A DNA stretch of 47,165 bases from JBGQMW01 sp963769845 (GTDB taxonomy: Archaea > Thermoproteota > Bathyarchaeia > Bathyarchaeales > Bathycorpusculaceae): positions 1 to 47,165 of the forward strand of contig CAVYNL010000031.1 of NCBI GenBank assembly GCA_963769845.1, written 5' to 3'. Position numbers and translations under genes: made by a program. The notes under the pieces were generated by a model. That model did no database searches. It was not told where the DNA came from and saw nothing but the letters and a program-made list of their open reading frames with translations. Position 1 is the first letter of the stretch. Every line of letters begins with the position of its first letter. Below, one piece after another: positions 19,064 to 28,597 of this stretch.

Positions 19064-19858
19064 CTACTTTGAGTTTTCCTCGAAGAACTCAGCCAGCTTC
19101 CGAGTTTCAACCTTGGAAAGCGTCTCTGCGCACTTCTTCGGGTCCAAACGCTTAAACTCCAACCCAAGAGTAACAAGCGTCCTATGAACATCCTTCGCAA
19201 TACCAGGAGCGGCCAACACGCCCCGGACCTCACGGTCAGCCTTCGTTCTGACCGCTTCGATATATCTCGCCAGCTGAAACGCAGCGTCTTTTCCCGCCGT
19301 TTTCCGTTTGACCTCTACGACAACAAGTCTTCCGTTTCTGTCAATGCCGTAGACGTCAACAAACCCGGGCTCAACCTTCTTCTCGTAGCTAATCACTCTG
19401 AACCCGTCTTCCAGCAAATCCGGCTTGAGCAACAATGCTCTGTGCATGTCCTCCTCACTGGCGTGAAGCGAGAACTCTCCTGAATCAACAAGCTTCAACG
19501 AGGAAATCAAGCTGATTTCATCAAACAGTACGGTCACCGACTCAGATGGTCTGCGCCTCACGGCTCGGACTTCCAGCACGCTGTCCTTCGCGTGGACGTG
19601 AAAAACCGTGTCTCCGCCAGGCATCCAGTTGACCGGCTCATAGCCCGTTCCGCGATGAACCAGAACGGATCCATCCGCCTTCGCCATCAGGATGCGCTCG
19701 CCCTTCTCAAGCTTAGACGATGCCCTCCCGACATAACGCACCCAACACCTGCCCACCACAATCAGCGTCCTGTGCTGGGATAAGGCCTCCTTCACGGCAG
19801 TCTCAGCTTCCGCAACCTTCGGGTCGACAAGCACAGTCCACGATTCAGACCTAACCAA
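19064..19858 (-). CDS. nucS: NucS/EndoMS mismatch endonuclease
   Basis: An archaeal NucS-type nuclease, which cuts both strands at mismatches and works with PCNA. The N-terminal dimerisation/DNA-binding half includes RTLIVVGRCWVRYVGRASSK and DTVFHVHAKDSVLEVRAVRR. The RecB-like nuclease half has the active-site series GFVDVYGIDRNGRLVVVEVKRK (D, then ExK) and AFQLARYIEAV. The tail TRKLAEFFEENSK is a weak match to a PCNA-binding end, lacking the glutamine. TTG 19858 is preferred: a TATA-like CTTATGTG lies about 40 bases ahead, and the frame extending to 19936 overlaps the divergent methyltransferase start. About 264 residues, intact. Confidence 0.9.
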   Translation of the reverse strand: MVRSESWTVLVDPKVAEAETAVKEALSQHRTLIVVGRCWVRYVGRASSKLEKGERILMAKADGSVLVHRGTGYEPVNWMPGGDTVFHVHAKDSVLEVRAVRRRPSESVTVLFDEISLISSLKLVDSGEFSLHASEEDMHRALLLKPDLLEDGFRVISYEKKVEPGFVDVYGIDRNGRLVVVEVKRKTAGKDAAFQLARYIEAVRTKADREVRGVLAAPGIAKDVHRTLVTLGLEFKRLDPKKCAETLSKVETRKLAEFFEENSK

Positions 19859-19919
19859 GCCAGCCTCGCCAATACGTTTAGAAGATTTGTCCGCACATAA
19901 GACTTGCCAAGGATATCCG

Positions 19920-20483
19920 ATGGACCGCTGGACCAAGAAGAGGCAAATAATGCGCCGCTACGACCTCACAGCAAGCATTTATGACATGCGCTATGAGGAA
20001 GAACAGACCGCCAAAATCGAAGCAGCACTGAAAAACATCAACATCAAAGCTCGTAGCCTGATCTTGGACGTGGGATGCGGAACCGGCCTACTGTTTCAAC
20101 GTTTGGCCGAAAAATCAGCAGGAGTCATCGGGCTTGACATTTCCAGGAAAACCCTAGCCAAAGCAAAGAAAAGAGCGAAAAGGTTCAGGAACGTGCACCT
20201 TGTCTTGGCCGATGCCGACCACATACCCTGCAACAACGGCCTATTCGATAGCGCATATGCTTTCACGGTCATCCAGAACATGCTGGACCCGAAAGACACT
20301 TTGACCGAAATGAGAAGGGTAACTAGACTAGACTCAACCGTCGTGGTCACAGGCTTGAAAAAGTGCTTCTCCCGAGAAGCGTTCATGTCCTTGCTGGAGA
20401 CTGCAGGCTTCAACGTAATGAGGCTTGAAGACGAGTGTAATCTGAAGTGTTATGTTGCAGTTTGCAGGATGATTCCTCCTTGA
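19920..20483 (+). CDS. Class I SAM-dependent methyltransferase
   Basis: 187 residues starting MDRWTKKRQIMRRYDLTASI, with AAGGAT just upstream as ribosome site. SAM motif I is LILDVGCGTGLLFQRLAE, followed by GVIGLDIS (the acidic residue of strand 2), LVLADADHIPC (motif II) and AYAFTVIQNMLD (motif III). This is the methyltransferase-11/25 type acting on small molecules or cofactors; the acceptor is unknown. It is divergent from nucS, the two sharing a control region of about 60 bases. Its stop is about 90 bases before the polyferredoxin gene and a TATA-like box lies between, so it is probably not in the Hdr operon. Confidence 0.85.
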   Translation: MDRWTKKRQIMRRYDLTASIYDMRYEEEQTAKIEAALKNINIKARSLILDVGCGTGLLFQRLAEKSAGVIGLDISRKTLAKAKKRAKRFRNVHLVLADADHIPCNNGLFDSAYAFTVIQNMLDPKDTLTEMRRVTRLDSTVVVTGLKKCFSREAFMSLLETAGFNVMRLEDECNLKCYVAVCRMIPP

Positions 20484-20507
20484 AATCCCATGATCAATAG
20501 ACCAAAC

Positions 20508-20515
20508 CTTATATG
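20508..20515 (+). promoter_or_regulatory. TATA-like box for the Hdr cluster
   Basis: CTTATATG preceded by the purine-rich ACCAAAC. It lies about 60-67 bases before TTG 20575, so transcription would start near 20537 and give a short leader. Confidence 0.5.
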
Positions 20516-20574
20516 AAGGCTGATGCAAGCCTTTCTCAAACACGGCTCCAAGCCGCCGAATCTGGTGATTATCA

Positions 20575-21453
20575 TTGCCGTTGAGAACGTTGAAAGAAGA
20601 AACGGCTGACAGTTTAATGTTACAATGGGTTTTACACGTTCAGAACTACAAGCTCACGCTGGACAGGAACAGGTGCGTAGGTTGCCAAATCTGCAGTCTA
20701 GCCTGTCCGAAGGAAGCAGTCATGCTTCAGAAGCAGCCAAGAATCTCAGGGCAGAAAGCCCGAAGGGCAAGAGTGGACGTGGACCTGTCGAAATGCAATT
20801 TCTGCGGCATATGCGACATAACCTGTCCATACGGAGCGATAAAGCTCACCTTGAACGGCAAACACACACTTAATGTTGTTGAAAAAGAAAGCTTCCCCCA
20901 GCTGATACGAGACATACAAATCAACGAAGCCAAAGTAAACGCTGAAAACTCGAAAGTCAAAGACCCCTGCCCACTAGGCTTAATCAACGTAACGTCAGAC
21001 GCAGCATCAGGAAAAGTCAAGGTCGAAGTCGACAAGGAACACTGCCCATGCTGCACAGTGTGTGAAGTCAAGCTTCCAACCGTAATGCACGTGCGAAAAA
21101 TCCTTAACGGGAGGATCAACATCCGCACCGAGAAGTGCCCAGCCGGCTGCACAGACTGCCTGGACGTTTGCCCCATCACAGGTGCACTCTACATTTCTGA
21201 ACCCGACAAGAAGGTACGCCCAAACGAATCCTTCTGCGTTTACTGCGGAGGCTGCAAAACAGTCTGCCCAGTTGACGACGCGCTGGAGTTCAAACGTACC
21301 CATATTAACCACACGCCAGTCCACTCTGGAGCATGGAACAAGACTCTTGAAAGGCTCACCTCGCCGGTTGAAATGACTAAGGAGCTCAAAACGAAGGGCT
21401 CGGCCAAGGCGAGGGAGTCAGTGAAAAAAAGAGTTGGCTGGAAGGTGGACTAG
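20575..21453 (+). CDS. Polyferredoxin (4Fe-4S electron carrier) of the Hdr cluster
   Basis: 292 residues with many cysteines in ferredoxin pattern: CVGCQICSLACP and CNFCGICDITCP near the N-terminus, CPCCTVCE in the middle, and CPAGCTDCLDVCP plus CVYCGGCKTVCP near the C-terminus, enough for about four to five [4Fe-4S] clusters. It would pass electrons between the HdrA flavoproteins and other partners. The start may be TTG 20575 or ATG 20617; the first fits the TATA-like box. The stop is two bases before the HdrA start, so the genes are cotranscribed. The basic tail KARESVKKRVGWK has no known role. It resembles the ferredoxin subunits beside HdrA in anaerobic archaea. Confidence 0.85.
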   Translation: MPLRTLKEETADSLMLQWVLHVQNYKLTLDRNRCVGCQICSLACPKEAVMLQKQPRISGQKARRARVDVDLSKCNFCGICDITCPYGAIKLTLNGKHTLNVVEKESFPQLIRDIQINEAKVNAENSKVKDPCPLGLINVTSDAASGKVKVEVDKEHCPCCTVCEVKLPTVMHVRKILNGRINIRTEKCPAGCTDCLDVCPITGALYISEPDKKVRPNESFCVYCGGCKTVCPVDDALEFKRTHINHTPVHSGAWNKTLERLTSPVEMTKELKTKGSAKARESVKKRVGWKVD

Positions 21454-21455
21454 AC

Positions 21456-23489
21456 TTGTCCAAGAAAGTGGTTCAGAAAAAGATCGTGCCCAGACAGAGA
21501 AAAACCAGACAGCAACCCAAGGGCCCGCGAATAGGCGTCTTCGTCTGCCAATGCGGGACGAACATCTCCTCAGTGATCAATGTTGACGAATTGACGAAAT
21601 ACGCCAAGAAACTGCCGAACGTGGTTCATGCGGAAAACATGAATTATCCGTGCAGCAGCCAAGGCCAAGGCGAGATAGCCGCCTCTATTAAGGACTACAA
21701 GCTTGACCGCGTCGTCGTAGCCGGATGCTCACCTCGACTGTACGAGCCGACATTCCAACGCTGCGTATCGAAAGCTGACCTGAATCCGTGGCTGTTTGAA
21801 ATGGCGAACATCCGCGAATTCTCATCATACTGCCACAAAGCAGAGCCTGCGGAAGCTACTGAGAAAGCAAAAGACACTCTTCGCATGGCAGTCGCCAAAG
21901 CAAGACTGTTAGAACCGCTCAAACCGATCGAGCTGCCTGTCACAAAAAGCGTCATGGTAGTCGGCGGCGGAATCGCCGGCATCAACGCTGCGCTCGACCT
22001 GGCCGACATGGGCTTCAAGGTCTACATGGTTGAAAGAACCGAGACAATCGGAGGATACATGGCGCTCCTTGACAAGACGTTCCCAACACTCGACTGCAGC
22101 ATATGCATCGAAGGACCCAAAATGGTGGACGTTAGCAGGCACCCGAACATCGAGATCATCTCCTACGCCGAAGTGCTGAAAGTCGACGGGTACGTGGGCA
22201 ACTTCAAAGTGAAAATCAGGAAAAACCCGAGGTACGTCATAGCAGAAAACTGCACAGGCTGCGGCGAATGCAGGGACGCCTGCCCGATAGAATACCCGAA
22301 CTACGCTGACATGAACCTCGGAGTCAGAAAAGCAATCTCTCCACCGTTCGGCCAGGCCGTACCACTCACGCACACGATCAACAGGGACTACTGTATCGAA
22401 TGCTACAAGTGCATCGACGCCTGCGGAGCCAGACAGGCAATAAACTTCGACCAGAAGCCCGAAGACGTTGAAGTCAACGTCGGCGCGATAATAGTTTCCA
22501 TAGGCTACGACATGTACAACCCGCAAGACCTAGAATGGACAGGTTACGGGAAATGCATCAACGTCTTCACAGCACTAGAGTTCGAACGGCTCATACTCGC
22601 AGCCGGACCCACAGGCGGCAAAGTGGTCCGCGCTTCAGACGGACAGAAACCCCACTCAATAGCGTTCATCCAGTGCGTGGGCTCCCGCGACATCAACAAG
22701 TACGAGTACTGCTCAAGCTTCTGCTGCATGTACACGCTCAAGCACGCGGTCATGCTTAAGGAAAAGTACAGGGACGCCATAGACGTACACGTTTTCTACA
22801 ACGACATGAGAAGCAACTTCAAAGGCTACGAAGAATTCTACAACAGAGCCCAGAAAGGCGGAGTCAAATTCATCAGAGTCAAACTGGAAAACCGCAGGAT
22901 AACCGAAGACCCCGCAACGAACAACCTCACAGTCACCGCCGAAACGGAAGATGGCAAACCCGTCTCAGCCAACGTGGAAATGGTTGTCCTCGCAAACGCG
23001 GCAATACCCCACCACACAGCGCACGACCTTGCCAAGATTCTCAAGGTGCCGCTTAACAAGGACGGCTTCTTCGTAGAATGCCAGCCGAAAATAAGACCCA
23101 CAGACACTGAAGTGCCCGGAATATTCCTCGCAGGCGCCTGCCAAGGACTTAAAGACATCCCCTACAGCGTCGCACACGGCAGCGCGGCAGCAGCCCAAGC
23201 AGCAGCGGTTCTGGGCAAGGGAACCTGGATTGTGGAGCCCCTAGTCGCCAAAGTCAACGAGGACCTCTGCAGCGGCTGCAGAATCTGCGAATCAGCATGC
23301 GGCTACAACGCCATACGTATCGAGAAAGTCGGCGACAGAGACGTAGCCAAAGTTGCTGAAGGCCTGTGCCGCGGCTGCGGAATTTGCAGTTCTGCATGTC
23401 CGATGGACGCGATAACCATGCCTAACTATTCTGATGGGCAGATAGTCGCTCAAGTCCAAGCAGCGATGGGGAAGGCTGAGAAAGCATGA
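21456..23489 (+). CDS. hdrA: HdrA-like flavin electron-bifurcating subunit
   Basis: 677 residues, intact. The N-terminal HdrA domain (RIGVFVCQCGTNIS ... VVVAGCSPRLYEPTF) is followed by the FAD site VMVVGGGIAGINAALDLAD, the cysteine pair DCSICIEGPKMVDV (C214, C217), ferredoxin motifs CTGCGECRDACP and CIECYKCIDACG, the thioredoxin-reductase-like part ending GIFLAGACQGLKDIPYSV, and C-terminal CSGCRICESACG and CRGCGICSSACP. HdrA carries the bifurcating FAD of heterodisulfide reductase complexes. TTG 21456 has GGAAGGTGG ahead of it. The stop overlaps the next start by ATGA. No HdrB or HdrC gene is in the window, so its acceptor is not heterodisulfide by the usual route. Confidence 0.93.
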   Translation: MSKKVVQKKIVPRQRKTRQQPKGPRIGVFVCQCGTNISSVINVDELTKYAKKLPNVVHAENMNYPCSSQGQGEIAASIKDYKLDRVVVAGCSPRLYEPTFQRCVSKADLNPWLFEMANIREFSSYCHKAEPAEATEKAKDTLRMAVAKARLLEPLKPIELPVTKSVMVVGGGIAGINAALDLADMGFKVYMVERTETIGGYMALLDKTFPTLDCSICIEGPKMVDVSRHPNIEIISYAEVLKVDGYVGNFKVKIRKNPRYVIAENCTGCGECRDACPIEYPNYADMNLGVRKAISPPFGQAVPLTHTINRDYCIECYKCIDACGARQAINFDQKPEDVEVNVGAIIVSIGYDMYNPQDLEWTGYGKCINVFTALEFERLILAAGPTGGKVVRASDGQKPHSIAFIQCVGSRDINKYEYCSSFCCMYTLKHAVMLKEKYRDAIDVHVFYNDMRSNFKGYEEFYNRAQKGGVKFIRVKLENRRITEDPATNNLTVTAETEDGKPVSANVEMVVLANAAIPHHTAHDLAKILKVPLNKDGFFVECQPKIRPTDTEVPGIFLAGACQGLKDIPYSVAHGSAAAAQAAAVLGKGTWIVEPLVAKVNEDLCSGCRICESACGYNAIRIEKVGDRDVAKVAEGLCRGCGICSSACPMDAITMPNYSDGQIVAQVQAAMGKAEKA

Positions 23490-25989
23490 GTCAAACTCAA
23501 ACTCAGACCGTTGTCAAAACGGAGGAGCCGCGCATAGGCGTCTTCGTCTGCTACTGCGGACTCAACATCGCCGGCACCGTGGACGTGGAAGACGTAGCAG
23601 AATACGCGCGAAAGCTGCCCGATGTTGTGTACGTTAAGACAAACCGGTACACGTGCGCTGACCCAGGCCAAGAAGAAATCAGAAAAGGCGTGAGAGAACA
23701 TAACCTGAACCGCGTCGTCGTTGCCGCGTGCTCACCGAGGATGCACGAGCCAACTTTTCGAAGGACAGTTTCCGAAGCTGGTTTGAACCCGTTCCTGTAC
23801 GAGATGGCGAACATCCGCGAATTCTCATCATGGTGTCACCAGAGCACACCAAAAGAGGCAACGGAAAAAGCCAAAGAAATCGTAAAAATGGCAGTTGCCA
23901 AAGTGCGACTCCTCGAACCGTTAGAAGTTATCGAAGTCCCAGTCACCAATAGAGCCCTCGTCGTGGGCGCCGGCGTTGCGGGCGCAAGCGCCGCTCTGGA
24001 CTTGGCCGAGATGGGCTACCAAGTGTACCTCGTCGACCGAGCAGAAATCATAGGCGGCCACATGGCCCAGCTGGGCAAAACCTTCCCAGTCTTCGAGTGC
24101 TCAAACTGCCCACAGCAGATACATTGCCCTAGGTTCTCGTGCGTGGCCACAAGAATAGGCGCCGTGGCCGTCAACCCGAACGTGAAGATGCTTGCCTACT
24201 CTGACGTCAAAGAGGTCGAGGGCGTCATCGGCAGCTACAAAGCCAAAGTCGTCCGGAGACCAAGGTACGTAGACGAGGCAAAGTGCATAAGCTGCGGCAA
24301 ATGCACCGAAGTATGCCCAGTCCATGTGCCCAACGAGTTCGACGCAGGCACAAAAACACGGAAAGCCATATACCTGCCCTTCCCAAACGCCACACCGCCA
24401 ACCTACACGATCGACAGGAACACCTGTCTCTACTTCAAGGACGGCAGCTGCCGCAAATGCCAAGAAGCATGCCCAGTGGGCGCTGTGGATTTTGAACAAA
24501 ACCACAGGAAGAGAAACTTGAGGTCGGCTGCATCGTGGTAGCCACCGGATACGACATTTACGAGCCCTACGACCTGACCCAGTACGGCTACGGAAAATAT
24601 AAAGACGTCATCACAGCCTTGCAGCTTGAACGGATAATAGACTCTGAAACGCAGGTCTTAGGCGAGCTCTGGAAACCCTCAGACCACAAGATGCCCCAGA
24701 GCATGACCTACGTCCAGTGCGTCGGCTCCAGAGACCTCAACAAGTTCGAATACTGCTCAGGCTTCTGCTGCATGCTCACCTTGAAAAGCGCCGTGTTTCT
24801 CAAAGAAAAGTACGGCGACAAACTGGACATCAACGTCATATTCAACGACATGCGCGCCAACAGAAAAGGCTACGAAGAACTCTACAGAAAAGCGCAAGAA
24901 CTCGGAATCAACTTCATCCGAACCAAACTGACAAACAGAAAAGTCGAGGAAGACCCAGAGACAAAAAAGCTGGCAGTCTACGCCGAGAAGGAAAACGGCG
25001 ACCCCGTCAAAGTGGAAAGCGACATGGTAGTCCTAGCGACCGCGGCAATCCCCAGCAAGGGTTCAGAAGAGGTCGCCCGAGTCTTCAACATCAGCCGCGG
25101 CGGAGACGGCTACTTCATGGAAAGCCACCCGAAACTGAAACCCATAGACACGCCGGCCGACGGTGTTTTCGTTGCAGGAGGCTGCCAAGGACCCAAAGAC
25201 GTGCCCTACAGCGTCTCCCAAGGAATGGGCGCAGCAGCGCGAGCGGGCACGATTCTGTCGAAGCCCAAGTGGGCAATTCAGCCAATCGTTGCCGTGGTTC
25301 ATCCTGAAAAGTGCCGAAACACCAAAGTCAAGTGCGGCATATGCGCCAAATCATGCCCATACGGCGCGATAAGGGCTCCTGAGGGCCAAGTTGCAGAAGC
25401 GATAAGCGCCATGTGCCACGGCTGCGGAACATGCGTCGCAGAATGTCCAGCGGACGCGATAACTCAGAAGCATTTCACCGATGCGCAGATCATATCCCAG
25501 ATAAGAGCAGGTTTGGAAACAAACCCCGAAGACAAGATACTGGGCTTCCTGTGCAACTGGTGTAGCTACGCGGGCGCAGACTTGGCCGGAACCAGCAGGT
25601 TTGAGTACCCTCCCACCGTACGCCCGATACGTGTAATGTGTTCCGGAAGAGTGGACCGAGACTTTGTCTTGGAAGCCTTCAGGCTCGGCGCCGGAATGGT
25701 CCTGGTCGGAGCATGCCATCTGCCATACGACTGCCACTACATCAGCGGAAACTACAAGATGAAAGCCAGAATGGACGCCTTGGCACCTATGCTGCAAAAG
25801 CTGGGCATGAGCCCAGAAAGGCTGCGCGTCGAGTACGTATCGGCCGCAGAAGGCATAAAGTTCGCGGAAGTCGTGAAAGAAATAACTGCACAGATGAACG
25901 CTCTTGGAAAGGAAAAGATCAGGGCTGAAAACGCCAAAATGAGGCCGATCCTTGAGAACATGCTGAAACGAAAAGAACAGAAAAACTGA
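23486..25989 (+). CDS. hdrA: HdrA-MvhD fusion protein (one frameshift)
   Basis: A second HdrA, fused at its C-terminus to an MvhD/FlpD-like domain, about 834 residues after repair. The HdrA part has RIGVFVCYCGLNIAG, the FAD site ALVVGAGVAGASAALDLAE and CISCGKCTEVCP; the MvhD part starts LGFLCNWCSYAGADLAG and includes RPIRVMCSGRVDRDFVLEAF and VGACHLPYDCHY, the cysteines that bind a 2Fe-2S or 4Fe-4S cluster. One base is missing in the A run 24498-24501 (AAAA, expected AAAAA): with it EQKPQEEKLEVGCIVVATG reads through. Where HdrA1 has CSIC, this one has CSNCPQQIHCPRFSC (205-219), with two extra cysteines. MvhD normally receives electrons from a hydrogenase or F420 enzyme; here the partner is probably the next enzyme. 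Confidence 0.88.
24498..24501 (+). other. Frameshift site in the HdrA-MvhD gene
   Basis: The run is AAAA where codon flow needs AAAAA. Frame -1 gives a premature stop at 24541. It is the only break in this gene. Confidence 0.8.
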
Positions 25990-26088
25990 CCCAGAATCGC
26001 GACCAAGACATGAACCAACCCGAGTTCTCAGAAATCGTTCCAGTTCAGCAAGACTTCGAAGGTGATTTTCCTCTTTGCCAATGCGCTA

Positions 26089-26099
26089 GGTTAATATAT
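26089..26099 (+). promoter_or_regulatory. TATA-like box for the tungsten enzyme gene
   Basis: TTAATATATAAT lies about 42-52 bases before TTG 26141. A start of transcription near 26120 would fall after ATG 26108, so the gene start is better placed at TTG 26141. Confidence 0.55.
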
Positions 26100-26140
26100 A
26101 ATCTGGAATGTTTAGACCTAATGACCATAGAGGGATAAGT

Positions 26141-28002
26141 TTGTTCGGGTATGCAGGTCGAATTCTTCTCGTAGACTTATCAACTGGGAAAACCACCGTT
26201 GAACCCCTGAACGAAGAATACGCCAAAAAATACATCGGCGGCATAGGCCTCGGAATGAGGCTCTATCTGGACCATTCAAAAGCCGGAGTAGACCCTTTCA
26301 GCCCCGACAACCCGCTCATTCTGACCACAGGACCTATATCAGGCACGATGTGGCCGACAGGTGGAAACGGCCACACGTTCGTCTCGAAATCACCCCAAAC
26401 GTTCGGCGTGGGCGAATCCAAAGCCCACGGCTCATTCGGAACCGAGATGAAACGCGCAGGCTACGACGCCATAATCATCAAGGGCAAGGCGGAGAAACCA
26501 GTGTACCTCTGGGTTGACGACGATTCAATCCAGCTCGTGGACGCTTCAAGCCTTATGGGCAAGTCGCCGAGGCGAGACAGAGGACGCGATAAGAGAGGAG
26601 CTGGGCGACTTCTACATACGCGTCGCCGCAATCGGCATAGCTGGCGAGAAACTCTCCAGAATAGCCTGCATAATAAACGACAAGACACGAGCCGCTGGAC
26701 GAACAGGCCTCGGCGCCGTCATGGGTTCAAAGAACCTCAAAGCCATAGCCATGCGTGGAACAAGAGACGTTGCCGTTGCAAAGACGGACGAGTTCATGGA
26801 GTACGTGAAAGAGTTCCACGAGAGAATGAAAGGTCCGGCAACACAGAAGTACCGTGCACTGGGCACGCCTGAAAACATTCTTGTCCACAATGCGCTGTCA
26901 TGCATGCCTACTACGGAATTATCGCAACAGCCGGTTTGAAGGAGCCGAGAAAGTAAGCGGAGAAGTCCTCAACGAGAAGTACGTGGTAAAAATCATCGGC
27001 TGCGGCTCATGCGCTATGAGATGCGAGCACGAAGTCGTCGTTCCAGAAGGCCCGTACAAGAACACGATGACAAGAATGGAGTATGAATCGCTCTGGGCTC
27101 TCGGACCCTACTGCGGCGTCGACAGATTGGACGCTATAATCAAAGCCATGGACCTCTGCAACTACTACGGTATTGACTCGATCAGCACGGGCGTGATCGC
27201 CGGGTTTGCGATGGACTGCTACGAAACCGGGATACTCACACAGCAGGATATGGGTGGGATCGACGCGAAGTTCGGCAACGCTGAGGCCATGGTTCAGCTC
27301 GTGGAAAAGATCGGAAAACGAGAGGGAATAGGAGAAGTCTTGGCTGACGGCGTCAAGTTTGCCGCTGAAAAGATAGGCAAAGGCTCGGACAAGCTTGCTC
27401 TGCACATCAAAGGCGTGGAAGTCACGGGCTACGACCTCAGATGCCTCAAGACCGCCGCGCTCGGGTTCGCAGTGTCCTTCCGCGGTGCGGACCACAACAG
27501 GCACGGAGCCTATGCTTTTGACGTGAAAGGAAAAGTCAACAGGCTGATAGCAGAAAAGGGCCGAGGCAAACTCGTGCGAGACATGGAGGACGTTTACAAC
27601 CTCATCGACTCGTTTATCGTGTGCAAGTTCTCAAGAGGCACGTACTACAAGGAACTGCCAGACATGGCCAAGCTCTACACGCTTGTAACAGGCTACGAAA
27701 TAACTCCTGAAGACCTGAAGAAGGCGGGCGAAAGAATCCAGAACGTTGCCAGACTTTTCAACATACGCGAAGGCCTGGGCAGAAAAGACGACAACCTGCC
27801 CTACAAGGTAATGCACGAGCCCATCCAGGATGAAGGCCCATCAAAAGGCGCCTTCGTCACACAGGCAGAACTGGACCTGCTTCTGGACGACTATTACGAA
27901 TCGCGCGGATGGACAAAAGAAGGGATCCCGACGAAAGAGAAGCTGAAGGAGCTCGGCATGGAAGACCTGATGCACATAGTCGAACACAAGGATGGTGCAT
28001 GA
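26141..28002 (+). CDS. Aldehyde:ferredoxin oxidoreductase-family tungsten enzyme (two frameshifts)
   Basis: A tungstopterin enzyme of about 619 residues. The N-terminal domain reads GYAGRILLVDLSTGKTTVEP, then YIGGIGLGMRLYLDHSKAGV and ESKAHGSFGTEMKRAGYDAII, the pterin-binding part. After the shifts come GSKNLKAIAMRGTRDVAV, CGSCAMRCEHEVVVPEGPY (4Fe-4S cysteines) and FRGADHNRHGAYAFD. Two single-base breaks lie near 26572 (ETEDAIREELGDF resumes) and 26913 (RNYRNSRFEGAEK resumes). The family oxidises aldehydes to acids with ferredoxin, or reduces acids, or (BamB) reduces benzoyl-CoA; the substrate cannot be read from sequence. TTG 26141 has GAGGGAT upstream and starts at the family's conserved GYAG. 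The stop overlaps the ferredoxin start by ATGA. Confidence 0.9.
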
Positions 28003-28517
28003 ACATGGTGAAGAACATTCACGAGAGAAAATTCGTCTCAGCCGACCCTGACAAGTGCGTCGGATGCCAAGTCTGCGAGTACATCTGCGCCATGACCAAG
28101 GAAAAAGCCTTCAACCCGCTCAAATCGCGCATAAGAGTCGTAAGAATCAACCAGATCATAAACATGCCCGTCACCTGTAGGCTCTGCGAAAGCCCACCGT
28201 GCGTCGCAGCATGCCCAAGAGACGCATTGACGCAGTCTGAGGAAACAGGCGTCATATCGGTTGACAAGGACAAGTGCAACGGCTGCGGCTGGTGCATTGA
28301 AGCCTGCGATTACGGGGCAATAATGCTGCATCCAGACAAGAAAGTCGTGTTCATCTGCGACCTGTGCAAAGAGAAGGGCGAACCACAATGCGTCAAATGG
28401 TGCCCTGAAGAAGCCCTAGACATGGTGACAAGCGACACGCTCGCGCAAAAAGCAAGAATAACCGCAGTCAAGAAACTCTTTCAGGAAACAATGACCAATC
28501 CCGAGAAGAAGCAGTAA
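27999..28517 (+). CDS. Four-cluster ferredoxin partner of the tungsten enzyme
   Basis: 172 residues beginning MNMVKNIHERKFVSADPDKC. Four ferredoxin-like motifs: CVGCQVCEYICA, CRLCESPPCVAACP, CNGCGWCIEACDYG and CDLCKEKGEPQCVKWCP, the arrangement of PhsB/HydN/DmsB-type proteins that carry electrons for molybdenum and tungsten enzymes. It directly follows the oxidoreductase gene with an ATGA overlap, so the two are translated together and probably form a complex. It would link the tungsten site to the HdrA-MvhD flavoproteins encoded upstream. Another possible start is ATG 28005. The last helix TLAQKARITAVKKLFQE has no known role. Confidence 0.92.
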   Translation: MNMVKNIHERKFVSADPDKCVGCQVCEYICAMTKEKAFNPLKSRIRVVRINQIINMPVTCRLCESPPCVAACPRDALTQSEETGVISVDKDKCNGCGWCIEACDYGAIMLHPDKKVVFICDLCKEKGEPQCVKWCPEEALDMVTSDTLAQKARITAVKKLFQETMTNPEKKQ

Positions 28518-28597
28518 CGTCCGAAGCAGCCTGACAGGATTATATTCTCATCGTTTTCTCGCCAACATCATTGTCATGACTATAGCAAAGCCTTTTC

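Noticed and set aside
24498..24541. Programmed frameshifting in the HdrA-MvhD gene.
   Set aside because: No slippery heptamer or downstream structure is evident, and the same kind of one-base break occurs in many unrelated genes of the window.
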